Shown here: piece by piece, positions 1-6,031 of the stretch | Layout: each line of letters starts with the position of its first letter | How positions within the stretch are numbered: the first letter of the stretch is position 1 | Assembly: GCA_002305755.1 (NCBI GenBank) | Contig: DBQV01000024.1 | Coordinates: 1-11,995 of the forward strand | DNA: 11,995 bases | Direction of reading: 5' to 3' | Source: Christensenella sp. UBA1385 | Lineage (GTDB): Bacteria; Bacillota; Clostridia; Christensenellales; Aristaeellaceae | Translations under genes and position numbers: made by a program | The notes under the pieces: generated by a model | Database searches by the model: none | Told to the model about the DNA's origin: nothing | Seen by the model: only the letters and a program-made list of their open reading frames with translations

Positions 1-660
1 TGCACTTGATATTACAAATCGGGCACTAAAGGTGACTTTGGCCAATTAGCCAGCCGTATCGAAGACAGCGTCAGTTCAAATGTTGATGCCATCGTTCTGA
101 TCAGCGCAGATCCGACCCTTGTATTAAGTCAGTTAGAGGCGGCGTTCGAAGCCGGCATTCCTGTATTCGGATGCGACAGCGGCTATGTTGAGGGCATGAT
201 GGTGAATGCTACAAGCGACAACTATCAGATGGGTGAAACAATCACTCGCTACCTTTTTGATGATCTGATGGGTGGCAAGGGTACTGTTATCGCTCTTACG
301 CATCGCCCACATCCCGGTGTCGTAAAGCGCAGCAACGCCTTTGATGACATCATTAAAGAATATCCCGATATCAAGCTTATTACTGAACAGCACGTGGAAG
401 TCCCCGGGCCAATTGAGAGCGCGCGTACGATTATGGAAAACCTGCTTCTTGCCAACTCTGAGAAAGACTCCGTTACCGCGGTATGGTGCGCGTGGGATGA
501 ACCCGCCATTGGAACAACCCAAGCGTTGATGGATGCAGGACGCAGCGAAGTGCTTGTTACCGGCGTAGATGGCAACAGCCAGGCAGTCGAGCTGATCAAC
601 GAAGGCACTAACCTGAAGGCAACAATCGCGCAAAACTTTGAAGGAATACCCTGCAATTAA
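1..660 (+). pseudogene. Remnant of a ribose/galactose-type ABC sugar-binding protein, broken at both ends
   Basis: The reading frame through 10-660 encodes the middle of a type I periplasmic sugar-binding protein (Peripla_BP_4/RbsB-like), which normally captures a sugar outside the membrane and hands it to an ABC permease. Family-like segments are the DFGQLASRIEDS helix followed by VDAIVLISAD, the AGIPVFGCDS strand-loop at about 150-180, a DNYQMG motif at 217-234, and the hinge-side VTGVDGN segment near 556-576. Two defects are visible. An in-frame TGA lies at 7-9 just before the first recognisable residues. At the other end the protein stops at 658-660 right after an IAQNFEG segment, where this family normally continues for roughly 25-35 more residues. 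Inserting one base near 9-10 would join the upstream frame (Ala-Leu-Asp/Glu) to Tyr-Tyr-Lys, which suggests a single-base deletion or a sequencing error. No permease or ATPase gene follows. The fold is clear; the pseudogene call is an inference, because the window starts inside the gene. Confidence 0.7.
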
Positions 661-775
661 GAGACTTCAAACCATATAGTATTATGGTACTTTTCCGGCG
701 TTCTGTAACTGCAGATGATTCGCCATCCGCGAAAACGTGTTTGTTGCCCTCGCCGGCCAGGCTCATACGCCAATC

Positions 776-2383
776 TTATTCCTCATGCCGATGCTGCTCT
801 TTCCATTCTTTGGCTATGCGTATCAGCTCAAGATCATCATAGGTCTCTTTCGGGTCCTCATTTTCAAACGTACTGTTGAATGTGCAAAAAGCCATGTCGA
901 TAATGAAGATATCAACCAGACGATGCAGATCAGCATACCGTGAAAAGCTGCTCAAAAGCAGGGCGAAGCGTTGAGCAAATCCGAACGCGGGATGGTTTCT
1001 GACATCGTTGCGAATGAACCTGACACACTCCAGCTCGATCGGGCCGATCATGCCATTGGGATCGATGCCATAAAAGCGCTTGCCGTTGTCCAGGATGTTC
1101 TGCTCGTGCAGATCTCCATGCAGTATGTATAACCTGGAGCGTGCAAACCTTTCATTATACAAATCCACCGCCTGAACAAGCTCAGGCTCTATCAGATCGC
1201 GGCCATACGGTATGGTATCCACATGCGCCAGCTTCTCAAGCAGTTCATCATAATATAAAGGTATATGAATCGGTTTCGCATCTTCCGAATAGGGCACGGC
1301 GTCCTGAAGCACATGGTTGAACATCTCTGTCAACTTTATGTTTTCCTCAAAACACGCAAACCGCGCTGGCGTAACCTTTTCAAGCAGCATGCACCTGCAG
1401 CTCTCATCGGCATCGATCAATCGGCACATATAGGATTTGGGCAGAATCCGCATCGCCTCAAGTTCACGCTCATATCTGCCGACAAACGCAGGGATAAACT
1501 TTAGAACGACATCCCCGTATTTTCTCGATCGAGCCTGCAGCACCAGCCCATATCTGGAAATCTGATTGGGCAGAAAGGAAGTGAGCTCAAATTTTGAGAT
1601 CAGGCGCGGCATGTTGGTGTAGACCATGTCGATCCACTGCAAAGTTTTTTCGCGCTCATTGCGAAGCAAAAAGGCTTTCAAACCCTCGGTGATGAGAATC
1701 GTCTTGTCAAAAAAGGCAATATTGTTCTGCCGGTTGACCTTGCCGAGATTCTGCAGCATAAACTCTGCGTAGGCCAGCTCAAAGTCGTAGGTCAGCTTGA
1801 GATTGTTCTTAAAGTCAAAATTATAATAGCGTTTCGTCCCCTGAGGAAGCATGCCCGCCGTTTCCTGATAAGGGAAGTCAATCTTGAAGTGATTCCAGAG
1901 CTGCTCAAATCGGAAACCTTCGGGCGATTGCGTGATGATGTACTGTTCACGGTCAAGATTGTTGTCGTGAACATCCGTAAATCCGCCCGTGATCTTTTGC
2001 GCAGTAATGACCGCATCATACTGATCCAATTTATCAAAATAATCATCAATCAGATCGGCATAGAGAAAGGGCCCGACCGCATCGACGATCAGCACTTTAT
2101 TGCAGGCGTAGTTTTCTTTGATCAGGCGCAGGCCGTTATACAGTGACTCGTGTCTGGTCGCTCCGCTGGGCGCAATGTCATAATCTCCGCTGCCGATCTT
2201 ACCCGAATAATTGACCCACTGCTGATCCATGACGATCACCGTTCGGTCGGTTTGCTTTGAGGATTCGACAGCATCCAGAACGTAATCAATCACAGGGCGC
2301 CCGGCAATCAGATTGTATTGCTTAGGGATCACTGCTCCAAAGCGCGCTCCGACCCCGCCCGACATAACAAGTACGATATTCAA
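776..2383 (-). CDS. Bifunctional protein: IspD/TarI-like cytidylyltransferase fused to an APH-like kinase
   Basis: The protein has 535 residues. Residues 1 to about 215 resemble the IspD/TarI/human ISPD cytidylyltransferases, which join CTP to a sugar- or polyol-phosphate. The nucleotide-binding segment GGVGARFGAVIPKQY lies at 9-23, an R77-x-x-S80-x-x-N83-G84 motif follows, and the C-terminal KLTYDFELAYAE segment sits at 196-207. Residues from about 245 to 535 form a kinase with an N-lobe VVLK (K295), a catalytic loop HGDLHEQN (D424, N429) and a metal-binding IDPNG (D441). The last two resemble the streptomycin/hydroxyurea kinase family (APH_6). The usual DAxRP motif of the first domain reads DAVGP at 101-105, so its activity is not certain. 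Translation starts at a TTG that overlaps the stop of the upstream LicD-family gene (TTGA), 7 bases after GGAGG. With that neighbour it probably makes and uses a CDP-alcohol, but the alcohol (ribitol, glycerol, choline or other) cannot be told. The domain calls are firm at superfamily level and the pathway is inferred. Confidence 0.85.
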   Translation of the reverse strand: MNIVLVMSGGVGARFGAVIPKQYNLIAGRPVIDYVLDAVESSKQTDRTVIVMDQQWVNYSGKIGSGDYDIAPSGATRHESLYNGLRLIKENYACNKVLIVDAVGPFLYADLIDDYFDKLDQYDAVITAQKITGGFTDVHDNNLDREQYIITQSPEGFRFEQLWNHFKIDFPYQETAGMLPQGTKRYYNFDFKNNLKLTYDFELAYAEFMLQNLGKVNRQNNIAFFDKTILITEGLKAFLLRNEREKTLQWIDMVYTNMPRLISKFELTSFLPNQISRYGLVLQARSRKYGDVVLKFIPAFVGRYERELEAMRILPKSYMCRLIDADESCRCMLLEKVTPARFACFEENIKLTEMFNHVLQDAVPYSEDAKPIHIPLYYDELLEKLAHVDTIPYGRDLIEPELVQAVDLYNERFARSRLYILHGDLHEQNILDNGKRFYGIDPNGMIGPIELECVRFIRNDVRNHPAFGFAQRFALLLSSFSRYADLHRLVDIFIIDMAFCTFNSTFENEDPKETYDDLELIRIAKEWKEQHRHEE

Positions 2384-3231
2384 GTCCGGTCCTCCGTTCT
2401 GTACGCTTTCATACGGTGTCCGACTCTCTTCTCCGGGGGCGGCGGAGTCATATAATCACCGTAAAACTGTCTTAAATACCCATCGTAATTGGCGGGGATA
2501 CAAAAGCTTCCGCTTTCAAACTCATGCAGAATCGTCGGATAGGTGTCCGACACTCTGAAATAATCCTTCATACCTTCCGGCCAGGCTCCGTCCCCTACAT
2601 GGTCAGAACCTTCGTACCTCGCATTCATGTTGAGCGCGTACTGATCAATGCGTTTGGAAATGCCCGAATGCCCGCCCCAGATAAAGTACAGCATACGATA
2701 GTAGCAGTACCTCATCCGATCAACGAGAGTATTCCGGCTGCCCTCAGCCCAAGTCTTCCTCACAAGAATACCCGCATAGAGCGCCGTTTTGAGCACAGTC
2801 AAATCTCTTACGGCTTTCTGATGCCGGGCTTCATCATCCGGGAAGTGATCCAAAGGGAAAATATCAACCCAGATAAAGAATGGATGATCCGGTATCAGCC
2901 GATCGTCCTGACAGATGTAGCGAGGGTTTTCCGCCTTGATGAATGGATAAAAATAGTCCTGTTCGCCGGGCAGCCTGTAATGTATACCGTTTATGTATCC
3001 GTGATGGTCTTTGATGATTCGTTTCAGCTTCTCGTAGTCATTTCTCGGAATCAGTATGTCAATATCGTCATCCCACGGGATGAACCCCTTGTGCCTGATC
3101 GCGCCAAGCAGGGTTCCGCCGCACAATATGTATCCCAGCCCGTTATTATCCAGCAGATCGACGACATTCTTGAGAATATCGTACTCGACCTGCTGTATCT
3201 CCAGGAGCGAAAGGGGAATCTGACTGCTCAA
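2380..3231 (-). CDS. LicD-family phosphotransferase (phospho-alcohol transfer to a glycan)
   Basis: The protein has 283 residues and belongs to the LicD/fukutin (FKRP) nucleotidyltransferase-fold family. Members move a phospho-alcohol, such as phosphocholine or ribitol phosphate, from its CDP carrier onto a surface glycan, teichoic acid or lipid-linked sugar. The diagnostic block is GGTLLGAIRHKG at 38-49, followed by the metal-binding WDDDID at 53-58. The typical C-terminal FYGDYMTPPPPEKR segment occupies about residues 255-268. No signal peptide or membrane segment is obvious, so the protein is probably cytoplasmic or peripherally membrane-bound. The start is a TTG with GGAGG 7 bases upstream, and the frame is closed by a stop at 3264-3262. 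It is the first gene of a two-gene operon, and its TGA overlaps the TTG of the cytidylyltransferase-kinase gene by 4 bases. That partner probably makes its CDP-linked donor. The acceptor glycan is unknown, because no glycosyltransferase gene lies in the window. Confidence 0.9.
   Translation of the reverse strand: MSSQIPLSLLEIQQVEYDILKNVVDLLDNNGLGYILCGGTLLGAIRHKGFIPWDDDIDILIPRNDYEKLKRIIKDHHGYINGIHYRLPGEQDYFYPFIKAENPRYICQDDRLIPDHPFFIWVDIFPLDHFPDDEARHQKAVRDLTVLKTALYAGILVRKTWAEGSRNTLVDRMRYCYYRMLYFIWGGHSGISKRIDQYALNMNARYEGSDHVGDGAWPEGMKDYFRVSDTYPTILHEFESGSFCIPANYDGYLRQFYGDYMTPPPPEKRVGHRMKAYRTEDRT
2391..2395 (-). promoter_or_regulatory. Shine-Dalgarno GGAGG fixing the TTG start of the bifunctional gene
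   Basis: GGAGG on the minus strand lies 7 bases before the TTG at 2383-2381, inside the last codons of the LicD-family gene. It supports a TTG start and translational coupling of the two genes. Confidence 0.75.
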
Positions 3232-3238
3232 ATCCGTG

Positions 3239-3243
3239 CCTCC
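3239..3243 (-). promoter_or_regulatory. Shine-Dalgarno GGAGG fixing the TTG start of the LicD-family gene
   Basis: GGAGG on the minus strand is followed by 7 bases and the TTG at 3231-3229. No ATG or GTG lies in frame between this TTG and the upstream stop at 3264-3262, so TTG is the only good candidate start. Confidence 0.75.
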
Positions 3244-3299
3244 AATCTCATGATGCCTATCTCAATGCCCGGCCCCTGTCCGTCACCGCGGGCGAATTC

Positions 3300-3328
3300 A
3301 TTCTACTACCTTGATGCAGTTCAGACAA
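3300..3328 (-). promoter_or_regulatory. Probable sigma-A promoter of the LicD/cytidylyltransferase-kinase operon
   Basis: Read on the minus strand, TTGTCT (3328-3323, 4 of 6 matches to the -35 consensus) is followed by a 17-base spacer and TAGAAT (3305-3300, 5 of 6 matches to -10). Transcription would start near 3293 and give a leader of about 60 bases. The remaining intergenic DNA towards 3465 shows no gene and no convincing operator. Confidence 0.55.
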
Positions 3329-3465
3329 CACGGATCGGCACTGCGTCCGGGGCGTCGTCTGTCTTTTGGAAGCAATGTCATGTTTTGCATATAGGCAGCC
3401 AAAGGGATTGATATATCTGCGTGTGCTCAGATTACGTCAGCGCCCTCCCGCTCGCTTCCCTCTCG

Positions 3466-3495
3466 TAGACAAGCCCCTTGCCTCTATGCTATGAT
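3466..3495 (+). promoter_or_regulatory. Strong extended -10 promoter of the radical SAM-rng-miaB-ylbF operon
   Basis: TAGACA (3466-3471, 5 of 6 matches to -35) is separated by 18 bases from TATGAT (3490-3495, 5 of 6). A TG dinucleotide at 3487-3488 makes this an extended -10 element. Transcription would start near 3502, leaving a leader of only about 25 bases before the TTG at 3528. It points away from the licD-side promoter, so the 3232-3527 gap is a divergent promoter region. Confidence 0.7.
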
Positions 3496-3517
3496 GCCCC
3501 TGGCACTACGGTGGTTC

Positions 3518-3522
3518 GGAGG
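3518..3522 (+). promoter_or_regulatory. Shine-Dalgarno GGAGG fixing the TTG start of the radical SAM gene
   Basis: CGGAGG at 3517-3522 stands 5 bases before the TTG at 3528-3530. The protein reading from this TTG begins as expected for the family, with a short helix leading into a KPARYIGGE segment. Confidence 0.7.
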
Positions 3523-3527
3523 CTTTT

Positions 3528-5378
3528 TTGGAAGAAAGACAGTTGGCGGCCATAGACAGGCTGCTGGAGGCGGTGGAGAAGCCCGCGCGCTACATCGGCG
3601 GGGAAATAAACACGGCCATCAAGCCGCGCGTGAAGGAAACCGCGGCTTTTGCTTTCTGTTTCCCCGACAGCTACGAGGTGGCGATGAGCCATCTGGGGAT
3701 GAAGCTGCTTTACTATATCATCAACCGCGAGCCGGATATGCTGTGCGAGCGGGTGATCATGCCCTGGGTGGACATGGCGGACGGGCTGCGCCGCGAGGGC
3801 GTGCCTCTGTTTTCGCTGGAGACGCGCACGGCGCTGAGGGATTTTGACATCGTGGGCTTCACGCTGCAATACGAGATGAGCTTCACCAACATCCTGGAGA
3901 TGCTCGATCTGGGCGGCGTGCCGCCGCTCTCCTCCCGGCGCGCGGAGGAAGACCCGATCGTGCTGGTGGGCGGGCCCTGCGCCTTCAACCCGGAGCCCAT
4001 CGCGCCCTTTATCGACTGCTTTTTGCTGGGCGACGGCGAGACCGCGGTCGTGGAGATGACGCGGCTGATCAAGTCCATGCGCCTGGCCGGCCGGCCGCGG
4101 CGCGAGATCCTGGAGGCGCTGTGCGGCATCGAAGGATGCTACGTGCCCTCGCTGTACGAGGCGCAGTACCGTGAAGACGGCCGTCTGTCCGCCTTCCGAC
4201 CGCTGAGCGCCGCCGCGCCCGCCACCGTGCGCAAGCGGCTGGAACCGGATCTGGACGCGCTGCCCTACCCGGACGAGATCCCCGTGCCCTACACAGAGAT
4301 CGTGCACGACCGCGTGGCGCTGGAGGTGATGCGCGGCTGCACCCGCGGCTGCCGCTTCTGCCAGGCGGGCATACTGTACCGCCCCGTGCGCGAGCGCAGC
4401 CCTGAGAATCTCTTACGGCTGGCGGAAAAGCTGATCGCCGCCACCGGCTACGAAGAGATGTCGCTCTCCTCGCTCTCAACCGGCGACTACGGCCATCTGG
4501 TGGAGCTGGTGAGCGGCCTGATGGAACGCTTTGTGAAAAGCCGGGTCAGCCTGTCGCTGCCCTCCATGCGGGTGGACAGCGACGTGAAGGAGGCCCTTTC
4601 CCAGGTGAGCGAGGTGCGAAAGAGCGGCCTCACCCTGGCGCCCGAGGCCGCCACCCAGCGGCTGCGGGACGTGATCAACAAGGGCATCACGGAGCAGGAC
4701 ATCTCCCGCTCGGTGTCGGACGCCTTTGAAAACGGCTGGAGCAGCGTGAAGCTCTACTTCATGAACAGCCTGCCCACCGAGACGGATGTCGACCTTCAGG
4801 CCTTCGGCGACATCTGCCGGCTGATCATCGACCGATTCCGGCAGACGCCCAGGGAAAAGCGCGGCAAGGGGCTCAGCATCAGCCTGTCCAGCTCCACCTT
4901 CGTGCCCAAGCCCTTCACGCCCTTCCAGTGGGACGCGCAGGACGACATGGACACCATCCGCCGCAAGCACGCCCTGCTGCGGGAAACACTGCGCATCAAG
5001 GGCGTCTCCTTCAGCTGGAACGATGCGGAGCTGAGCCGCATGGAGGCCTGCGTGTCGCGCGGCGACCGGCGGCTGGCGCAGGTGATCCTGCGCGCCTGGC
5101 AGCTGGGCTGCCGCATGGACGGCTGGCGCGAGCACTTCCGCTACGACCTGTGGATGCAGGCCTTTGAGGAGTGTGGGCTGGACCCGGATTTTTACGCCTC
5201 GCGCGAGCGGGACAGGGATGAGCTGATGCCCTGGGATTTTATCGACTGCGGGGTCACCAAGGCCTATCTGTGGCGCGAGCGGGAGCGCGCGCTGCGCGGC
5301 GAGACCACGCCCGACTGCCGCGGCGGCTGCGAAGGCTGCGGGCTGAAGCGTTTTCCGGGGGCTTGCGCACTGGCATGA
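3528..5378 (+). CDS. TIGR03960-family radical SAM protein with N-terminal B12-binding-like domain
   Basis: The protein has 616 residues. It opens with KPARYIGGEIN at about 18-28, characteristic of the TIGR03960 family. A Rossmann-type B12-binding-like region follows (about 40-200) and includes a VGFTLQYEMSFTNILEML segment and the LVGGPCAFNPEP segment. The radical SAM core begins with C271-TRG-C275-RF-C278, the CX3CX2C ligands of a [4Fe-4S] cluster that cleaves S-adenosylmethionine. The DxHxxG motif of true cobalamin binders is not obvious. A cysteine cluster (CRGGCEGCG) near the C-terminus may bind metal or a second cluster. The reaction catalysed by this family is not known to me. It is commonly encoded beside a DUF2344 protein and an RNase E/G homologue, as here. 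It starts at a TTG preceded by CGGAGG, is first in its operon, and overlaps the next gene by 4 bases (ATGA). The family call is firm and the function is unknown. Confidence 0.9.
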   Translation: MEERQLAAIDRLLEAVEKPARYIGGEINTAIKPRVKETAAFAFCFPDSYEVAMSHLGMKLLYYIINREPDMLCERVIMPWVDMADGLRREGVPLFSLETRTALRDFDIVGFTLQYEMSFTNILEMLDLGGVPPLSSRRAEEDPIVLVGGPCAFNPEPIAPFIDCFLLGDGETAVVEMTRLIKSMRLAGRPRREILEALCGIEGCYVPSLYEAQYREDGRLSAFRPLSAAAPATVRKRLEPDLDALPYPDEIPVPYTEIVHDRVALEVMRGCTRGCRFCQAGILYRPVRERSPENLLRLAEKLIAATGYEEMSLSSLSTGDYGHLVELVSGLMERFVKSRVSLSLPSMRVDSDVKEALSQVSEVRKSGLTLAPEAATQRLRDVINKGITEQDISRSVSDAFENGWSSVKLYFMNSLPTETDVDLQAFGDICRLIIDRFRQTPREKRGKGLSISLSSSTFVPKPFTPFQWDAQDDMDTIRRKHALLRETLRIKGVSFSWNDAELSRMEACVSRGDRRLAQVILRAWQLGCRMDGWREHFRYDLWMQAFEECGLDPDFYASRERDRDELMPWDFIDCGVTKAYLWRERERALRGETTPDCRGGCEGCGLKRFPGACALA

Positions 5379-6031
5379 AGATGTTTGTCGTGTATTCCGT
5401 CACAGGCAGGCTGCGCTACATCGGCCATCTGGATCTGATGCGCGCCATGCAGCGCGCGCTGCGGCGCAGCGGGCTGCCCGTCCGCTACAGCCAGGGCTAC
5501 AACCCCCATATTCTGCTCAGCCTGGCCGCCCCCCTGCCGGTAGGCATGGAGGGTCTGCGCGAGGTGATGGAGGTGCCCTTTGAAGGAAGCGTCTCCGAAA
5601 GCGAGTTCGTCGCGCGGCTCAACGCCGCGCTGCCGCCGCTGATCCGCTGCCTGGGCGCCCGCGCGGTGGATGACAGCCATCCCGCGCCCATGGCGCTGCT
5701 TGGCGCGGCGGTCTACCGCGTCGAGCCGCAGGAGAGCGCGGGGCAGCTGTTTGAAGCCCTGCCCGCCATGCTTTCTCGGGACAGCCTGCCCGCCCTTAAA
5801 AAGAGCAAGCGGGGCATGGTGGAGGTGGACCTGCGCCCGCTGATCTACAACGCCTTTGTCAGGGACGGTTCCCTCAAGGCCCTGCTGGCGCTGGCGGAGG
5901 CCGGCACCTGTAAGCCGGAGCTGTTCATGAAGGCGCTTTCCGAGCAGGCGGGGCTCGAGGCCCCGGCGCCCTTCCGCTGCGTGCGCGAGGCGCTGTACAC
6001 GGCGTCCTTCGCCCCACTGGAGGAAGCGTGA
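5375..6031 (+). CDS. TIGR03936-family radical SAM-associated protein (DUF2344)
   Basis: The protein has 218 residues. It begins with the family hallmark, a short strand followed by TGRLRYIGHLDLMRAMQRAL (about 10-29). The RYSQGYNPHILLSLAAPLPVG block then occupies about 37-57. This matches DUF2344/TIGR03936, a domain found either fused to the C-terminus of TIGR03960 radical SAM proteins or encoded right after them. It presumably works with that enzyme on a shared substrate, but its role is undefined. No membrane segment or signal peptide is seen. The ATG overlaps the preceding stop (ATGA), and the best upstream purine run is weak and distant (about 5357-5361), so translation is probably coupled. 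An alternative ATG lies two codons downstream at 5381. Its own stop overlaps the GTG of the RNase gene. The family is sure and the function unknown. Confidence 0.88.
   Translation: MKMFVVYSVTGRLRYIGHLDLMRAMQRALRRSGLPVRYSQGYNPHILLSLAAPLPVGMEGLREVMEVPFEGSVSESEFVARLNAALPPLIRCLGARAVDDSHPAPMALLGAAVYRVEPQESAGQLFEALPAMLSRDSLPALKKSKRGMVEVDLRPLIYNAFVRDGSLKALLALAEAGTCKPELFMKALSEQAGLEAPAPFRCVREALYTASFAPLEEA

Noticed and set aside
7..9. In-frame TGA as a sign of recoding (tryptophan, glycine or selenocysteine)
   Set aside because: Other genes here use TGG for Trp and TGA as a normal stop, and no selenocysteine hairpin context was seen. A frameshift or decay explains it more simply.
671..688. Inverted repeat ACCATA-TAGTAT-TATGGT between the converging genes
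   Set aside because: The stem has only 6 mostly A/T pairs and is followed by a short ACTTTTCC, too weak to call a terminator. No better one was seen in 661-775.
1080..1130. Aminoglycoside resistance gene
   Set aside because: The HGDLHEQN and IDPNG motifs resemble streptomycin 6-kinases, but the domain is fused to a cytidylyltransferase and coupled to a LicD-family gene. A biosynthetic role fits better than resistance.
2524..3411. A 295-codon plus-strand open frame, longer than the LicD-family gene it opposes
   Set aside because: It has no family resemblance and no good ribosome binding site was seen, and it crosses the accessory promoter. The minus-strand frame carries all LicD motifs.
3489..4307. 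A 272-codon minus-strand open frame over the radical SAM gene
   Set aside because: It is a shadow of the B12-binding-like domain, with His/Gln/Arg-rich composition and no motif.
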